Part shown: positions 1 through 4,252 of the stretch, piece after piece | How the letters are laid out: each line of letters opens with the position of its first letter | How positions within the stretch are numbered: the stretch's first letter is position 1 | Origin: Acidimicrobiales bacterium | GTDB taxonomy: Bacteria > Actinomycetota > Acidimicrobiia > Acidimicrobiales > VFJN01 | Direction of reading: 5' to 3' | Assembly: GCA_016936035.1 (NCBI GenBank) | Contig: JAFGPU010000276.1 | Coordinates: forward strand, 1 to 5,011 | Length of the DNA: 5,011 nucleotides | Translations under genes and position numbers: made by a program | Notes under the pieces: model-generated | What the model was told of the DNA's origin: nothing | The model's database searches: none | The model's input: the letters and a program-made list of their open reading frames with translations, nothing else

Positions 1-224
1 AAGTCTCGTCTCGCAACGTGGGTGGCGCGGCCTCGCCGCGACGCTCTGAACCCGTCCAGCGACCGCGAGGCCGCGCGCCGTGGCGGGAGCGCGGTCGCCC
101 TCGTCGTCGGGCTCGGGCTCGCCTCGGCCGGCGGGCAGTCGTCGAGTCTGCGAATCGCCGTTGTGCGGCACCCGGGTTCCGGGCGACCCTACGGATCGGA
201 CACCGCTCACGCCCGGGAGGCACC
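1..224. other. Left-edge region without a supportable gene
   Basis: This GC-rich stretch has open frames on both strands, but none gives a recognisable protein: the predicted products are arginine-, proline- and alanine-rich, as expected from translating high-GC DNA out of frame. A minus-strand frame starting with a GTG near 169 stays open to the left edge, so the beginning of a leftward gene cannot be excluded. A tight hairpin, CCCGG-GTT-CCGGG, lies at 171-183. It has no T-run on either strand and is not a convincing terminator. The promoter of the acetyltransferase at 225 presumably lies here, but I could not find a well-spaced -35/-10 pair. Confidence 0.5.
215..220 (+). promoter_or_regulatory. 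Ribosome binding site deciding the GNAT start
   Basis: GGGAGG lies 4 nt before the GTG at 225. It is the only good Shine-Dalgarno match near the point where GNAT-like sequence begins, so it supports the short 145-aa form over the 214-aa extended frame. Confidence 0.55.
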
Positions 225-662
225 GTGGACGAACACAGGTGGGTCGACGACCTCGACGCCGTCGACCTCGACGAGCTCAGCGAGCTCTACCGGCTGGCGC
301 CGCTCGGCGTGAAGCCACCCGACCGGCTCGCGGTCGTGTTCGGCAACAGCATGTTCGTGCGCTTCGCCTACGCCGGCTCGCGCCTCGTCGGGGCGGGTCG
401 GGTGCTCGCCGACGGGATCGACTGCGCCTACATCGCAGACGTCGCCGTCCACCCGCAGCATCAGGGCCGAGGGCTGGGCAGGGCGATCATCGGGCGCCTC
501 GTCGAGGCGGCCCGGGGCCACAAGAAGATCCTGCTCTACGCCAACCCGGGCACCGAGGGCTTCTACCTCGACCTCGGCTTCCTGCCGATGGCGACCGCGA
601 TGGCCATCTGGGACGACCAGGGTCGTGCCGTCGAGGCCGGGCTGCTGCGAGCTGCCCCCTGA
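225..662 (+). CDS. GNAT-family N-acetyltransferase (145 aa)
   Basis: Probable acetyl-CoA-dependent N-acetyltransferase of the GNAT superfamily; cytosolic, with no signal peptide or membrane segment. The acetyl-CoA pyrophosphate loop (motif A) is clear: strand 'YIADVAVHP' (residues 69-77), then Q80-x-x-G83-x-G85 followed by a helix. The C-terminal 'GFYLDLGF' (112-119), with Tyr114 where many GNATs place the general acid, completes the fold. At 145 aa it has the usual single-domain length. The open frame extends upstream to 18, but that extension is low-complexity Arg/Ala sequence. The GTG at 225 is preceded by GGGAGG at 215-220 (spacing 4, slightly short) and starts where the fold begins. The N-terminus is acidic (many Asp/Glu, residues 2-20). 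The gene converges on the leftward block and is probably a separate unit. The substrate (amine, amino acid, antibiotic or protein) cannot be told from sequence. Confidence 0.85.
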   Translation: MDEHRWVDDLDAVDLDELSELYRLAPLGVKPPDRLAVVFGNSMFVRFAYAGSRLVGAGRVLADGIDCAYIADVAVHPQHQGRGLGRAIIGRLVEAARGHKKILLYANPGTEGFYLDLGFLPMATAMAIWDDQGRAVEAGLLRAAP

Positions 663-671
663 TCTTGCTGG

Positions 672-1148
672 TCACCCCGCCGTGCGTGCGGCATCAGGGC
701 GCGGCACCGCGACCAGCTCGGCGGCGGTGGGCTCGATGACGAGCCAGACGGGCTCCGACTGCGCGTGATACCTCCGGCGAAGCCCCCATCGGCGCGCGTG
801 CGCCAGCTCGCAGCGCAGGCCATCGCGGGTCAGGTAGTACTTCGCGGCGTAGCGTGCCAGCACGGCGAACGGCGGCATCCCCGGGTTGACCTCGGCTGTC
901 CCGCGCACCCGCAGGACGAGCTCCGACCGGCCCGCCGCCTCCCCGTCGAGCAGGACGGTGACCCGCGGCTCGGCGGCGAGGTTGCGGGCCGCGACCGTCG
1001 CCGCTCCCGTCGACGCGACCAGCCGGCCGTCCACCGTCACGAACCAGAGCGGCGTGAGCGACGGGCTGCCCCGGCGCGACGCGGTGGCGAGCCGCATGAC
1101 CAGCGAGCTCGCCAGGTAGTGGCCGACCAGTGGATCGTCGGGTCGCAT
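672..1148 (-). CDS. PPOX-family FMN/F420-binding split-barrel protein (158 aa)
   Basis: A member of the pyridoxamine 5'-phosphate oxidase-like split beta-barrel family. These proteins bind FMN or deazaflavin F420 and catalyse oxidoreductions, or bind the cofactor or heme. The family pattern is visible as 'TPLWFVTVDGRLVAST' (residues 32-47), the helix 'ARNLAAEPRVTVLLDG' (54-69) and the strand 'SEPVWLVIEP' (131-140), with a central 'YAAKYYLTRDGLR' segment. No signal peptide is present. The open frame runs on upstream to 1568, but that part is out-of-frame sequence of the next gene. The ATG at 1148 overlaps the TGA of the preceding gene by one base (TGATG) and has GAGGAA at 1157-1162, 8 nt away, so the two genes are very likely translationally coupled. 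It is the last gene of the leftward block, 9 bp from the convergent GNAT stop. FMN versus F420 use and the substrate are unknown; true PdxH is unlikely because the protein is short. Confidence 0.85.
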   Translation of the reverse strand: MRPDDPLVGHYLASSLVMRLATASRRGSPSLTPLWFVTVDGRLVASTGAATVAARNLAAEPRVTVLLDGEAAGRSELVLRVRGTAEVNPGMPPFAVLARYAAKYYLTRDGLRCELAHARRWGLRRRYHAQSEPVWLVIEPTAAELVAVPRPDAARTAG

Positions 1149-1540
1149 CAGGCCGGTTCCTCGTGCAGGCGTCCGTAGTCCCAGGCGACGACCCGGACCG
1201 GATCGAGCGCGAACCAGGCGAGCCCGTCGTCGGCGGACCGGCCCGTGCCCCCGTCCTCCGCCGTCACGCTGCCCCGCCACACGGCGGCGCGCAGGTCGAA
1301 CCAGCAGCCGCCGTCGTCGACGACGAGGACGATGCGCTCCGGCGCACCGGTCGCCGGGACGGCGTCCGGGTCCATGCCGATGCGGATCGTCCCGTCCCGC
1401 CGGACGACGACCGGGACGCACTCCGGGCCGTCGGGGCCGACGTAGGCGATCGCCGCCCGTGCCGGACGGGACAGGAGGTCCTCGACCTCGGCGAGCGGCA
1501 CTCGCTGCGTCACCCGCCGGCCGACCGGTGTCGATGTCAC
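1148..1540 (-). CDS. Small split-barrel protein, PPOX-like (130 aa)
   Basis: Probably a second, diverged PPOX-like split-barrel protein. The N-terminal helix 'VPLAEVEDLLSRP' (14-26) is followed by the beta pattern 'AAIAYVGPDGPECVPVVVRRDG' read as strand-turn-strand (29-50), 'IRIGMD' (52-57), then 'RIVLVVDDGGCWFDLRAAVWRG' as two strands (69-90) and the C-terminal 'PVRVVAWDYGRLHEE' (114-128). This is the usual order for small FMN/F420-type barrels, although the protein is short and the match is looser than in its downstream neighbour. It is translationally coupled to the 158-aa PPOX gene by a 1-bp overlap, so the two barrels may form a heterodimer, each usually being a homodimer in this family. 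The GTG start at 1540 has no Shine-Dalgarno sequence; a TACGGT -10-like element 6 nt upstream suggests a leaderless message. GTGs at codons 10 and 14 are alternatives. Function unknown. Confidence 0.7.
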   Translation of the reverse strand: MTSTPVGRRVTQRVPLAEVEDLLSRPARAAIAYVGPDGPECVPVVVRRDGTIRIGMDPDAVPATGAPERIVLVVDDGGCWFDLRAAVWRGSVTAEDGGTGRSADDGLAWFALDPVRVVAWDYGRLHEEPA

Positions 1541-1550
1541 CGGTCGACCG
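1522..1550. repeat. Nested inverted repeats over the start of the 130-aa gene
   Basis: CGACCGGTG (1522-1530) and CACCGGTCG (1538-1546) form a perfect 9-bp inverted repeat with a 7-nt spacer. The right arm overlaps a second perfect palindrome, CGGTCGACCG (1541-1550). Together they cover the proposed -10 element and the GTG start codon at 1540, where an operator would block transcription. Short GC-rich palindromes arise easily in such DNA, so the functional reading is tentative. Confidence 0.4.
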
Positions 1551-1576
1551 TAGGGAGGCAGGCGCCACCGGCGGAA
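1541..1576 (-). promoter_or_regulatory. Possible leaderless promoter of the split-barrel gene pair
   Basis: On the minus strand TACGGT (1547-1552) fits the actinobacterial -10 pattern TANNNT and ends 6 nt before the GTG at 1540. Transcription would therefore start at or near the first base of the start codon, in keeping with the missing ribosome binding site. An 18-nt spacer separates it from TTCCGC (1571-1576), a poor -35. If real, the split-barrel pair can be expressed apart from the thiolase. Confidence 0.4.
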
Positions 1577-1591
1577 GGGTCGAAGGTCACC

Positions 1592-1615
1592 ACGGCGGCA
1601 CGTGTGCGCCGCCGT
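1592..1615 (-). terminator. GC hairpin just after the thiolase stop (weak terminator or RNA stabiliser)
   Basis: ACGGCGGC (1592-1599) pairs perfectly over 8 bp with GCCGCCGT (1608-1615) around an 8-nt loop, starting 4 bp past the thiolase stop codon (1620-1622). No T-run follows on the minus strand, so it is not a classical intrinsic terminator. It may attenuate read-through into the split-barrel genes or protect the 3' end of the DUF35-thiolase message. Confidence 0.35.
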
Positions 1616-1619
1616 CGGG

Positions 1620-2807
1620 TCACACGGAGACGATGACGCTCGACCCGTGCCCGAAGAGGCCCTGGTTGGCGGTGATCCCCGCCTGGGCGCCCTCGACTTG
1701 GCGCCCCTCGGCCACCCCGCGGAGCTGCCAGGCGACCTCGCACACCTGGGCGAGCGCCTGGGCGGGGACGGCCTCGCCGAAGCACGCCAGCCCGCCCGAC
1801 GGGTTGACGGGCACCCGCCCGCCGACGGTGGTGTCGCCGGCCCGGACCAGCTGCTCGGCCTCGCCGGGCTTGCACAGGCCGATGTTCTCGTACCAGTCGA
1901 GCTCCAACGCCGTGGACAGGTCGTAGACCTCGGCGAGCGACACGTCCTCGGGGCCCAGGCCGGCCTCCTCGTAGGCGGCGTGGGCGATCGAGTCGCGGAA
2001 CGTCAGGTCGGCGGGCGCCACCGCGGCGGTGGAGTCGGTGGCGAAGTTCGGCATCTCGATGACCGTGTTGGGGAACGTGGGCGCCACCGTGGCCACCGCC
2101 CGGAGGCGCAGCGCGGGCAGGCCGCGCGAGCGGGCGAACTCGGACGAGGTGAGCACCACTGCGGCCCCGCCGTCGGAGGTGGCGCAGATGTCGAGCAGGT
2201 GCAGCGGGTCGGCCACGACCGGCGACGCCATCACCTCGTCGAGCGCCACCTCCTTCCGGTAGCGGGCGTACGGGTTGGCCAGGCCGTGGCGGGCGTTCTT
2301 GACCTTGACGCGGGCGAAGTCCGCGGCCGTGGCGCCGTAGAGGTCCATCCGGCGGCGGGCGTAGAGCGCGAAGTAGGCCGGGTTGGTCATGCCCAGCAGC
2401 CGGAACCGCAACCAGTCGGGGTCGTCGTAGCGCTCGCCGGCGTTGGGGGCCAGGAACCCCTTGGGCGTGGTGTCGGCGCCGACCACCAGCGCGACGTCGC
2501 ACATGCCGGCCAGGATGCGGGCCCGCGCGGTGTCGAGGGCCTGTGCCCCGGTGGCGCAGGCGGCGTACGCGGTGGCGACCCGGGCGCCGTTCCAGCCGAG
2601 CGCCTGGGCGAACGTCGCGCCGGCGACGTAGCCGGCGTAGCCGTTGCGGACCGTCTCGCCACCGACGACGAGCTGGACGTCGGACCAGTCGAGTCCGGCG
2701 TCGGCGAGCGCGGCGCGGGCGGCGTGCACGCCGTAGGACTGGAAGGGGCGGCCCCACTTGCCCCAGGGGTGCATGCCGACCCCCACGAGCGCGACGTCGT
2801 TGCTCAC
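1620..2807 (-). CDS. SCP2-type thiolase-like enzyme, probable acyl-CoA retro-aldolase (395 aa)
   Basis: A thiolase-superfamily enzyme of the SCP-x/lipid-transfer type; the length is normal and no sterol-carrier domain is attached. The N-terminal thiolase half has the nucleophile region 'AACATGAQAL' with Cys84. The C-terminal half has 'EVYDLS' (293-298), 'VNPSGGLACFGEA' (334-346) and 'GHGSSVIV' (386-393). In SCP2 thiolases the second motif is usually HDCF and the third has GHP; here Tyr295 and Glu345 occupy those places, so normal Claisen chemistry is doubtful. Related thiolase-like proteins paired with DUF35 partners (Ltp2 with ChsH2) cleave beta-hydroxyacyl-CoA side chains by retro-aldol reaction, with a tyrosine as catalytic residue; I infer a similar role. 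The GTG start overlaps the DUF35 stop (GTGA) and has AGGAGGG at 2814-2820, 6 nt upstream. The substrate, steroid or another branched acyl-CoA, is not determined by this window. A degradative thiolase remains possible. Confidence 0.85.
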   Translation of the reverse strand: MSNDVALVGVGMHPWGKWGRPFQSYGVHAARAALADAGLDWSDVQLVVGGETVRNGYAGYVAGATFAQALGWNGARVATAYAACATGAQALDTARARILAGMCDVALVVGADTTPKGFLAPNAGERYDDPDWLRFRLLGMTNPAYFALYARRRMDLYGATAADFARVKVKNARHGLANPYARYRKEVALDEVMASPVVADPLHLLDICATSDGGAAVVLTSSEFARSRGLPALRLRAVATVAPTFPNTVIEMPNFATDSTAAVAPADLTFRDSIAHAAYEEAGLGPEDVSLAEVYDLSTALELDWYENIGLCKPGEAEQLVRAGDTTVGGRVPVNPSGGLACFGEAVPAQALAQVCEVAWQLRGVAEGRQVEGAQAGITANQGLFGHGSSVIVSV

Positions 2808-3322
2808 CTGCTGCCCTCCTCACCGGTGGCGCCGGGTGACCCTGCGCCGGAGCTGTCATCGCCGGCGCCGGTGCCGGCGCCGTCTCCGGCGAGCGGCCGC
2901 CATCGCCAGATCGTCCTCGTGGCGCCGTCGTCGTCGGTGTAGAGCGGCTCGACCACGAGCTCGACCGGGGCGCCCACCGTCAGGTCGTCGACGCCGAACC
3001 CGTCCGCGACCTGACCCATCACCACAAGGCCCTCGGCCTCGAGCTCGACCGCCGCGAGCGCGAACGGCTCGTAGGGATCGGTGCGGGCGATGTAGGGCGG
3101 CGGCGGCTGGTAGCGGGCGTCGGTGTACGACCACACGCGGCCCCGGCGGGACAGCTCGACCTCGTCGAAGCGCTCGCCGGCGCAGCCGGGGTTGCGGCAG
3201 AAGGACGACTCGCGAGGGAAGAACACCGTGCCGCACTGCACGCACCGCGTGCCCAGCAGCGCCGGCCGATCGCCGGTGGTGAACCACCCGTCGACGGCCG
3301 GTGTCGCGTTCCCGTTCGCCAT
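2804..3322 (-). CDS. DUF35 zinc-ribbon/OB-fold acyl-CoA-binding partner of the thiolase (172 aa)
   Basis: A DUF35-family protein: an N-terminal rubredoxin-like zinc ribbon followed by an OB fold. Such proteins are the obligate partners of SCP2-like thiolases and aldolases and help bind or channel the acyl-CoA. The ribbon cysteines are C27-x2-C30-x11-C42-x4-C47. The OB fold follows at about 52-145 ('GRVWSYTDARYQPPPPYIA', 'PFALAAVELEAEGLVVMGQV', 'VGAPVELVVEPLY'). A Gly/Ala/Ser/Asp-rich tail (about 146-172) looks disordered. An in-frame extension to 3367 exists, but the ATG at 3322 has GGAGG at 3329-3333 with 6-nt spacing and begins where DUF35 homology normally begins. It is the first gene of the leftward block and overlaps the thiolase by 4 bp. 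No hydratase domain is fused to it, unlike ChsH2, where a MaoC-like domain is joined to DUF35. Confidence 0.9.
   Translation of the reverse strand: MANGNATPAVDGWFTTGDRPALLGTRCVQCGTVFFPRESSFCRNPGCAGERFDEVELSRRGRVWSYTDARYQPPPPYIARTDPYEPFALAAVELEAEGLVVMGQVADGFGVDDLTVGAPVELVVEPLYTDDDGATRTIWRWRPLAGDGAGTGAGDDSSGAGSPGATGEEGSR
2814..2820 (-). promoter_or_regulatory. Strong ribosome binding site of the thiolase gene
   Basis: AGGAGGG on the minus strand lies 6 nt before the GTG at 2807, inside the last codons of the DUF35 gene. It fixes the thiolase start and, with the GTGA overlap, indicates coupled and probably stoichiometric synthesis of the two proteins. Confidence 0.8.
2861..2881. repeat. Low-complexity GCCGGC/GGCGCC tract coding the DUF35 tail
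   Basis: A 21-bp run of alternating GCCGGC and GGCGCC units, partly palindromic, encodes the Gly/Ala-rich part of the DUF35 C-terminal tail. It is a likely slippage-prone linker sequence and not a mobile repeat. Confidence 0.5.
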
Positions 3323-3371
3323 GGCGCTCCTCCGGAATCCTCTGGCGTGACCCAGTTCGCATCGCACGTTC

Positions 3372-3386
3372 CTGACGCACCGTCAG
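3372..3386. promoter_or_regulatory. Perfect inverted repeat, candidate operator of the DUF35-thiolase genes
   Basis: CTGACG and CGTCAG are exact reverse complements separated by CAC. The site is 49 bp upstream of the DUF35 start codon, a suitable place for a dimeric repressor such as the TetR-family regulators common in acyl-CoA catabolism. No such regulator is encoded in the window, so the binding protein is unknown. Confidence 0.4.
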
Positions 3387-3473
3387 AGACTGCCGAGCAG
3401 TGTGGCACACGCTGGGTTTGGGGGCGAGTTGCGGACCGTGGTAGGCACAGCAGATCGCAGTGCCGTAAACGTC

Positions 3474-3495
3474 GGGTTTTGGGGGTGCCAAACCC
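3474..3495. promoter_or_regulatory. Inverted repeat before the DtxR-like gene, candidate autoregulatory box
   Basis: GGGTTT (3474-3479) and AAACCC (3490-3495) are exact complements. With one extra T the arms extend to GGGTTTTGG and CCAAACCC around GGGTG. The site ends 4 bp before the ATG at 3500 and lies just past a weak TAAACG -10 element, so a bound protein would cover the likely transcription start. DtxR-family repressors bind AT-richer dyads of similar size. It does not match the classical IdeR iron box, so the link is inferred from position. Confidence 0.4.
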
Positions 3496-3499
3496 TTCT

Positions 3500-4222
3500 A
3501 TGCAGCAGACCGAGTTCACCAGGACCGAGCGCGAGGCGCTCAAGGCGATCTACCGCTTCACGCGGGACGGCTCCGAGGCGCACACGGGCACCCTCGCGGA
3601 GCGCCTGGGCCTGTCACCCGGCACGGTCACCACGCTGGTCAAGCGGCTCGCCGACCGGGGCCTCGTCGACCACCGTCCCTACCAGGGCGTCACCTTCACC
3701 GACGACGGCCGGCGCGCCGCCGTGGCCGCCATCCGGCGCCACCGCATCGTCGAGCGCTTCCTCGCCGACATGCTCGGCTACGCCTGGAACGAGGCCGACG
3801 AGCTGGCGGTCTCGTTCGAGCACGACCTGCCCGACGAGGTCACCCAGCGCCTGTACGTCGCGCTGCACCGGCCCGACACCTGCCCCCACGGGTTCCCGAT
3901 CCCCCAGCCCGAGGCGCTCGACCTGCCCGACACGCCCGAGCTGTACGACCTCGATCCCGGCGACGTGGCCGAGGTGGCCGTGTCCGGATCGACCGACGCC
4001 GAGATCCTCTCGTTCCTCGGCACCCTCGGCGTGGTGCCCGGCGTCGAGGTGGCCGTCATCGAGAAGCACCCCTTCGACGGCCCGCTCGTGGTCGAGATCG
4101 ACGGGCAGACCCGCACCATCGGCGAGCGGGTGGCCCGGCACGTGTACGTGACCCGCACGATCGAACCTGGTGCCGACCCCGCCCCGCGGGTCAACGGCGA
4201 CCAGGCCACCGGAGACAGCTGA
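3500..4222 (+). CDS. DtxR/IdeR/MntR-family metal-dependent transcriptional regulator (240 aa)
   Basis: A metal-responsive DNA-binding repressor, probably for iron or manganese. It has the three-domain layout of DtxR/IdeR at a similar length. Residues 1-72 form the winged helix ('LAERLGLSPGTVTTLVKRL' 32-50, wing 'YQGVTFTDDG' 61-70). Residues 73-140 form the dimerisation and metal domain ('RRHRIVERFLADMLG' 79-93, 'FEHDLPDEV' 106-114, 'HGFPIP' 130-135). Residues 150-220 form an SH3/FeoA-like domain. By motif alignment from memory, ligands His81, Glu85, Glu107 and His108 are kept, but DtxR Met10, His98 and Cys102 correspond to Glu12, Asp100 and Val104, so its metal preference may differ from iron. 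ATG 3500 fits the start of family homology; the frame is open back to 3347, but that stretch is not DtxR-like. No Shine-Dalgarno sequence precedes it. It may be autoregulated through the dyad at 3474-3495, and lies 30 bp before the pyrophosphatase gene. Confidence 0.9.
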   Translation: MQQTEFTRTEREALKAIYRFTRDGSEAHTGTLAERLGLSPGTVTTLVKRLADRGLVDHRPYQGVTFTDDGRRAAVAAIRRHRIVERFLADMLGYAWNEADELAVSFEHDLPDEVTQRLYVALHRPDTCPHGFPIPQPEALDLPDTPELYDLDPGDVAEVAVSGSTDAEILSFLGTLGVVPGVEVAVIEKHPFDGPLVVEIDGQTRTIGERVARHVYVTRTIEPGADPAPRVNGDQATGDS

Positions 4223-4235
4223 CAACCACACACAC

Positions 4236-4242
4236 AGGGGGA
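4236..4242 (+). promoter_or_regulatory. Ribosome binding site of the pyrophosphatase gene
   Basis: AGGGGGA lies 10 nt before the ATG at 4253, inside the 30-bp gap after the regulator's stop. It supports ATG 4253 over the GTG immediately after it. No terminator is visible in the gap, so read-through from the regulator gene is likely. Confidence 0.6.
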
Positions 4243-4252
4243 TTGCACGACC

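Larger units (their letters stand above)
3323..3499. promoter_or_regulatory. Divergent promoter region between the DUF35-thiolase block and dtxR-like gene
   Basis: This 177-bp gap must carry promoters in both directions and is less GC-rich than its surroundings. Going left to right it contains CTGACG-CAC-CGTCAG (3372-3386), CTGC-CGA-GCAG (3390-3400), GTGTG-G-CACAC (3400-3410), a GGGTTTGGGGG element (3414-3424), and GGGTTTTGG-GGGTG-CCAAACCC (3474-3495). No well-spaced -35/-10 pair stands out. TAAACG at 3466-3471 is a weak -10 candidate for the rightward gene. The leftward leader has no TANNNT element between 3323 and 3420. A further in-frame start for the regulator at 3347 was judged unlikely. 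Confidence 0.6.

Noticed and set aside
171..183. Hairpin CCCGG-GTT-CCGGG as a terminator
   Set aside because: The stem is only 5 bp, no T-run follows on either strand, and no gene is known to end there.
18..224. N-terminal extension of the GNAT frame
   Set aside because: It is Arg/Ala-rich, has no fold, and the GTG at 225 with GGGAGG just upstream starts where GNAT-like sequence begins.
243..276. Repeated GTCGAC/CTCGAC units near the GNAT start
   Set aside because: They encode the Asp/Glu/Leu-rich N-terminus using common GC-rich codons; no array or regular spacing is present.
1537..2859. A 440-codon minus-strand frame overlapping the thiolase in another frame
   Set aside because: The translation is Arg/Pro/Gly-rich, typical of a frame-shifted reading of a high-GC gene, while the alternative frame gives a complete thiolase with a strong ribosome binding site.
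1602..2942. A 446-codon plus-strand open frame opposite the thiolase gene
   Set aside because: Its product is Gly/Ala/Val/Arg/His-rich without recognisable motifs and lies antisense to a clear thiolase; long antisense frames are common in high-GC DNA.
3347..3499. N-terminal extension of the DtxR-like frame
   Set aside because: The 51 extra residues do not resemble the family, overlap the inverted-repeat-rich promoter region, and the ATG at 3500 matches the normal family start.
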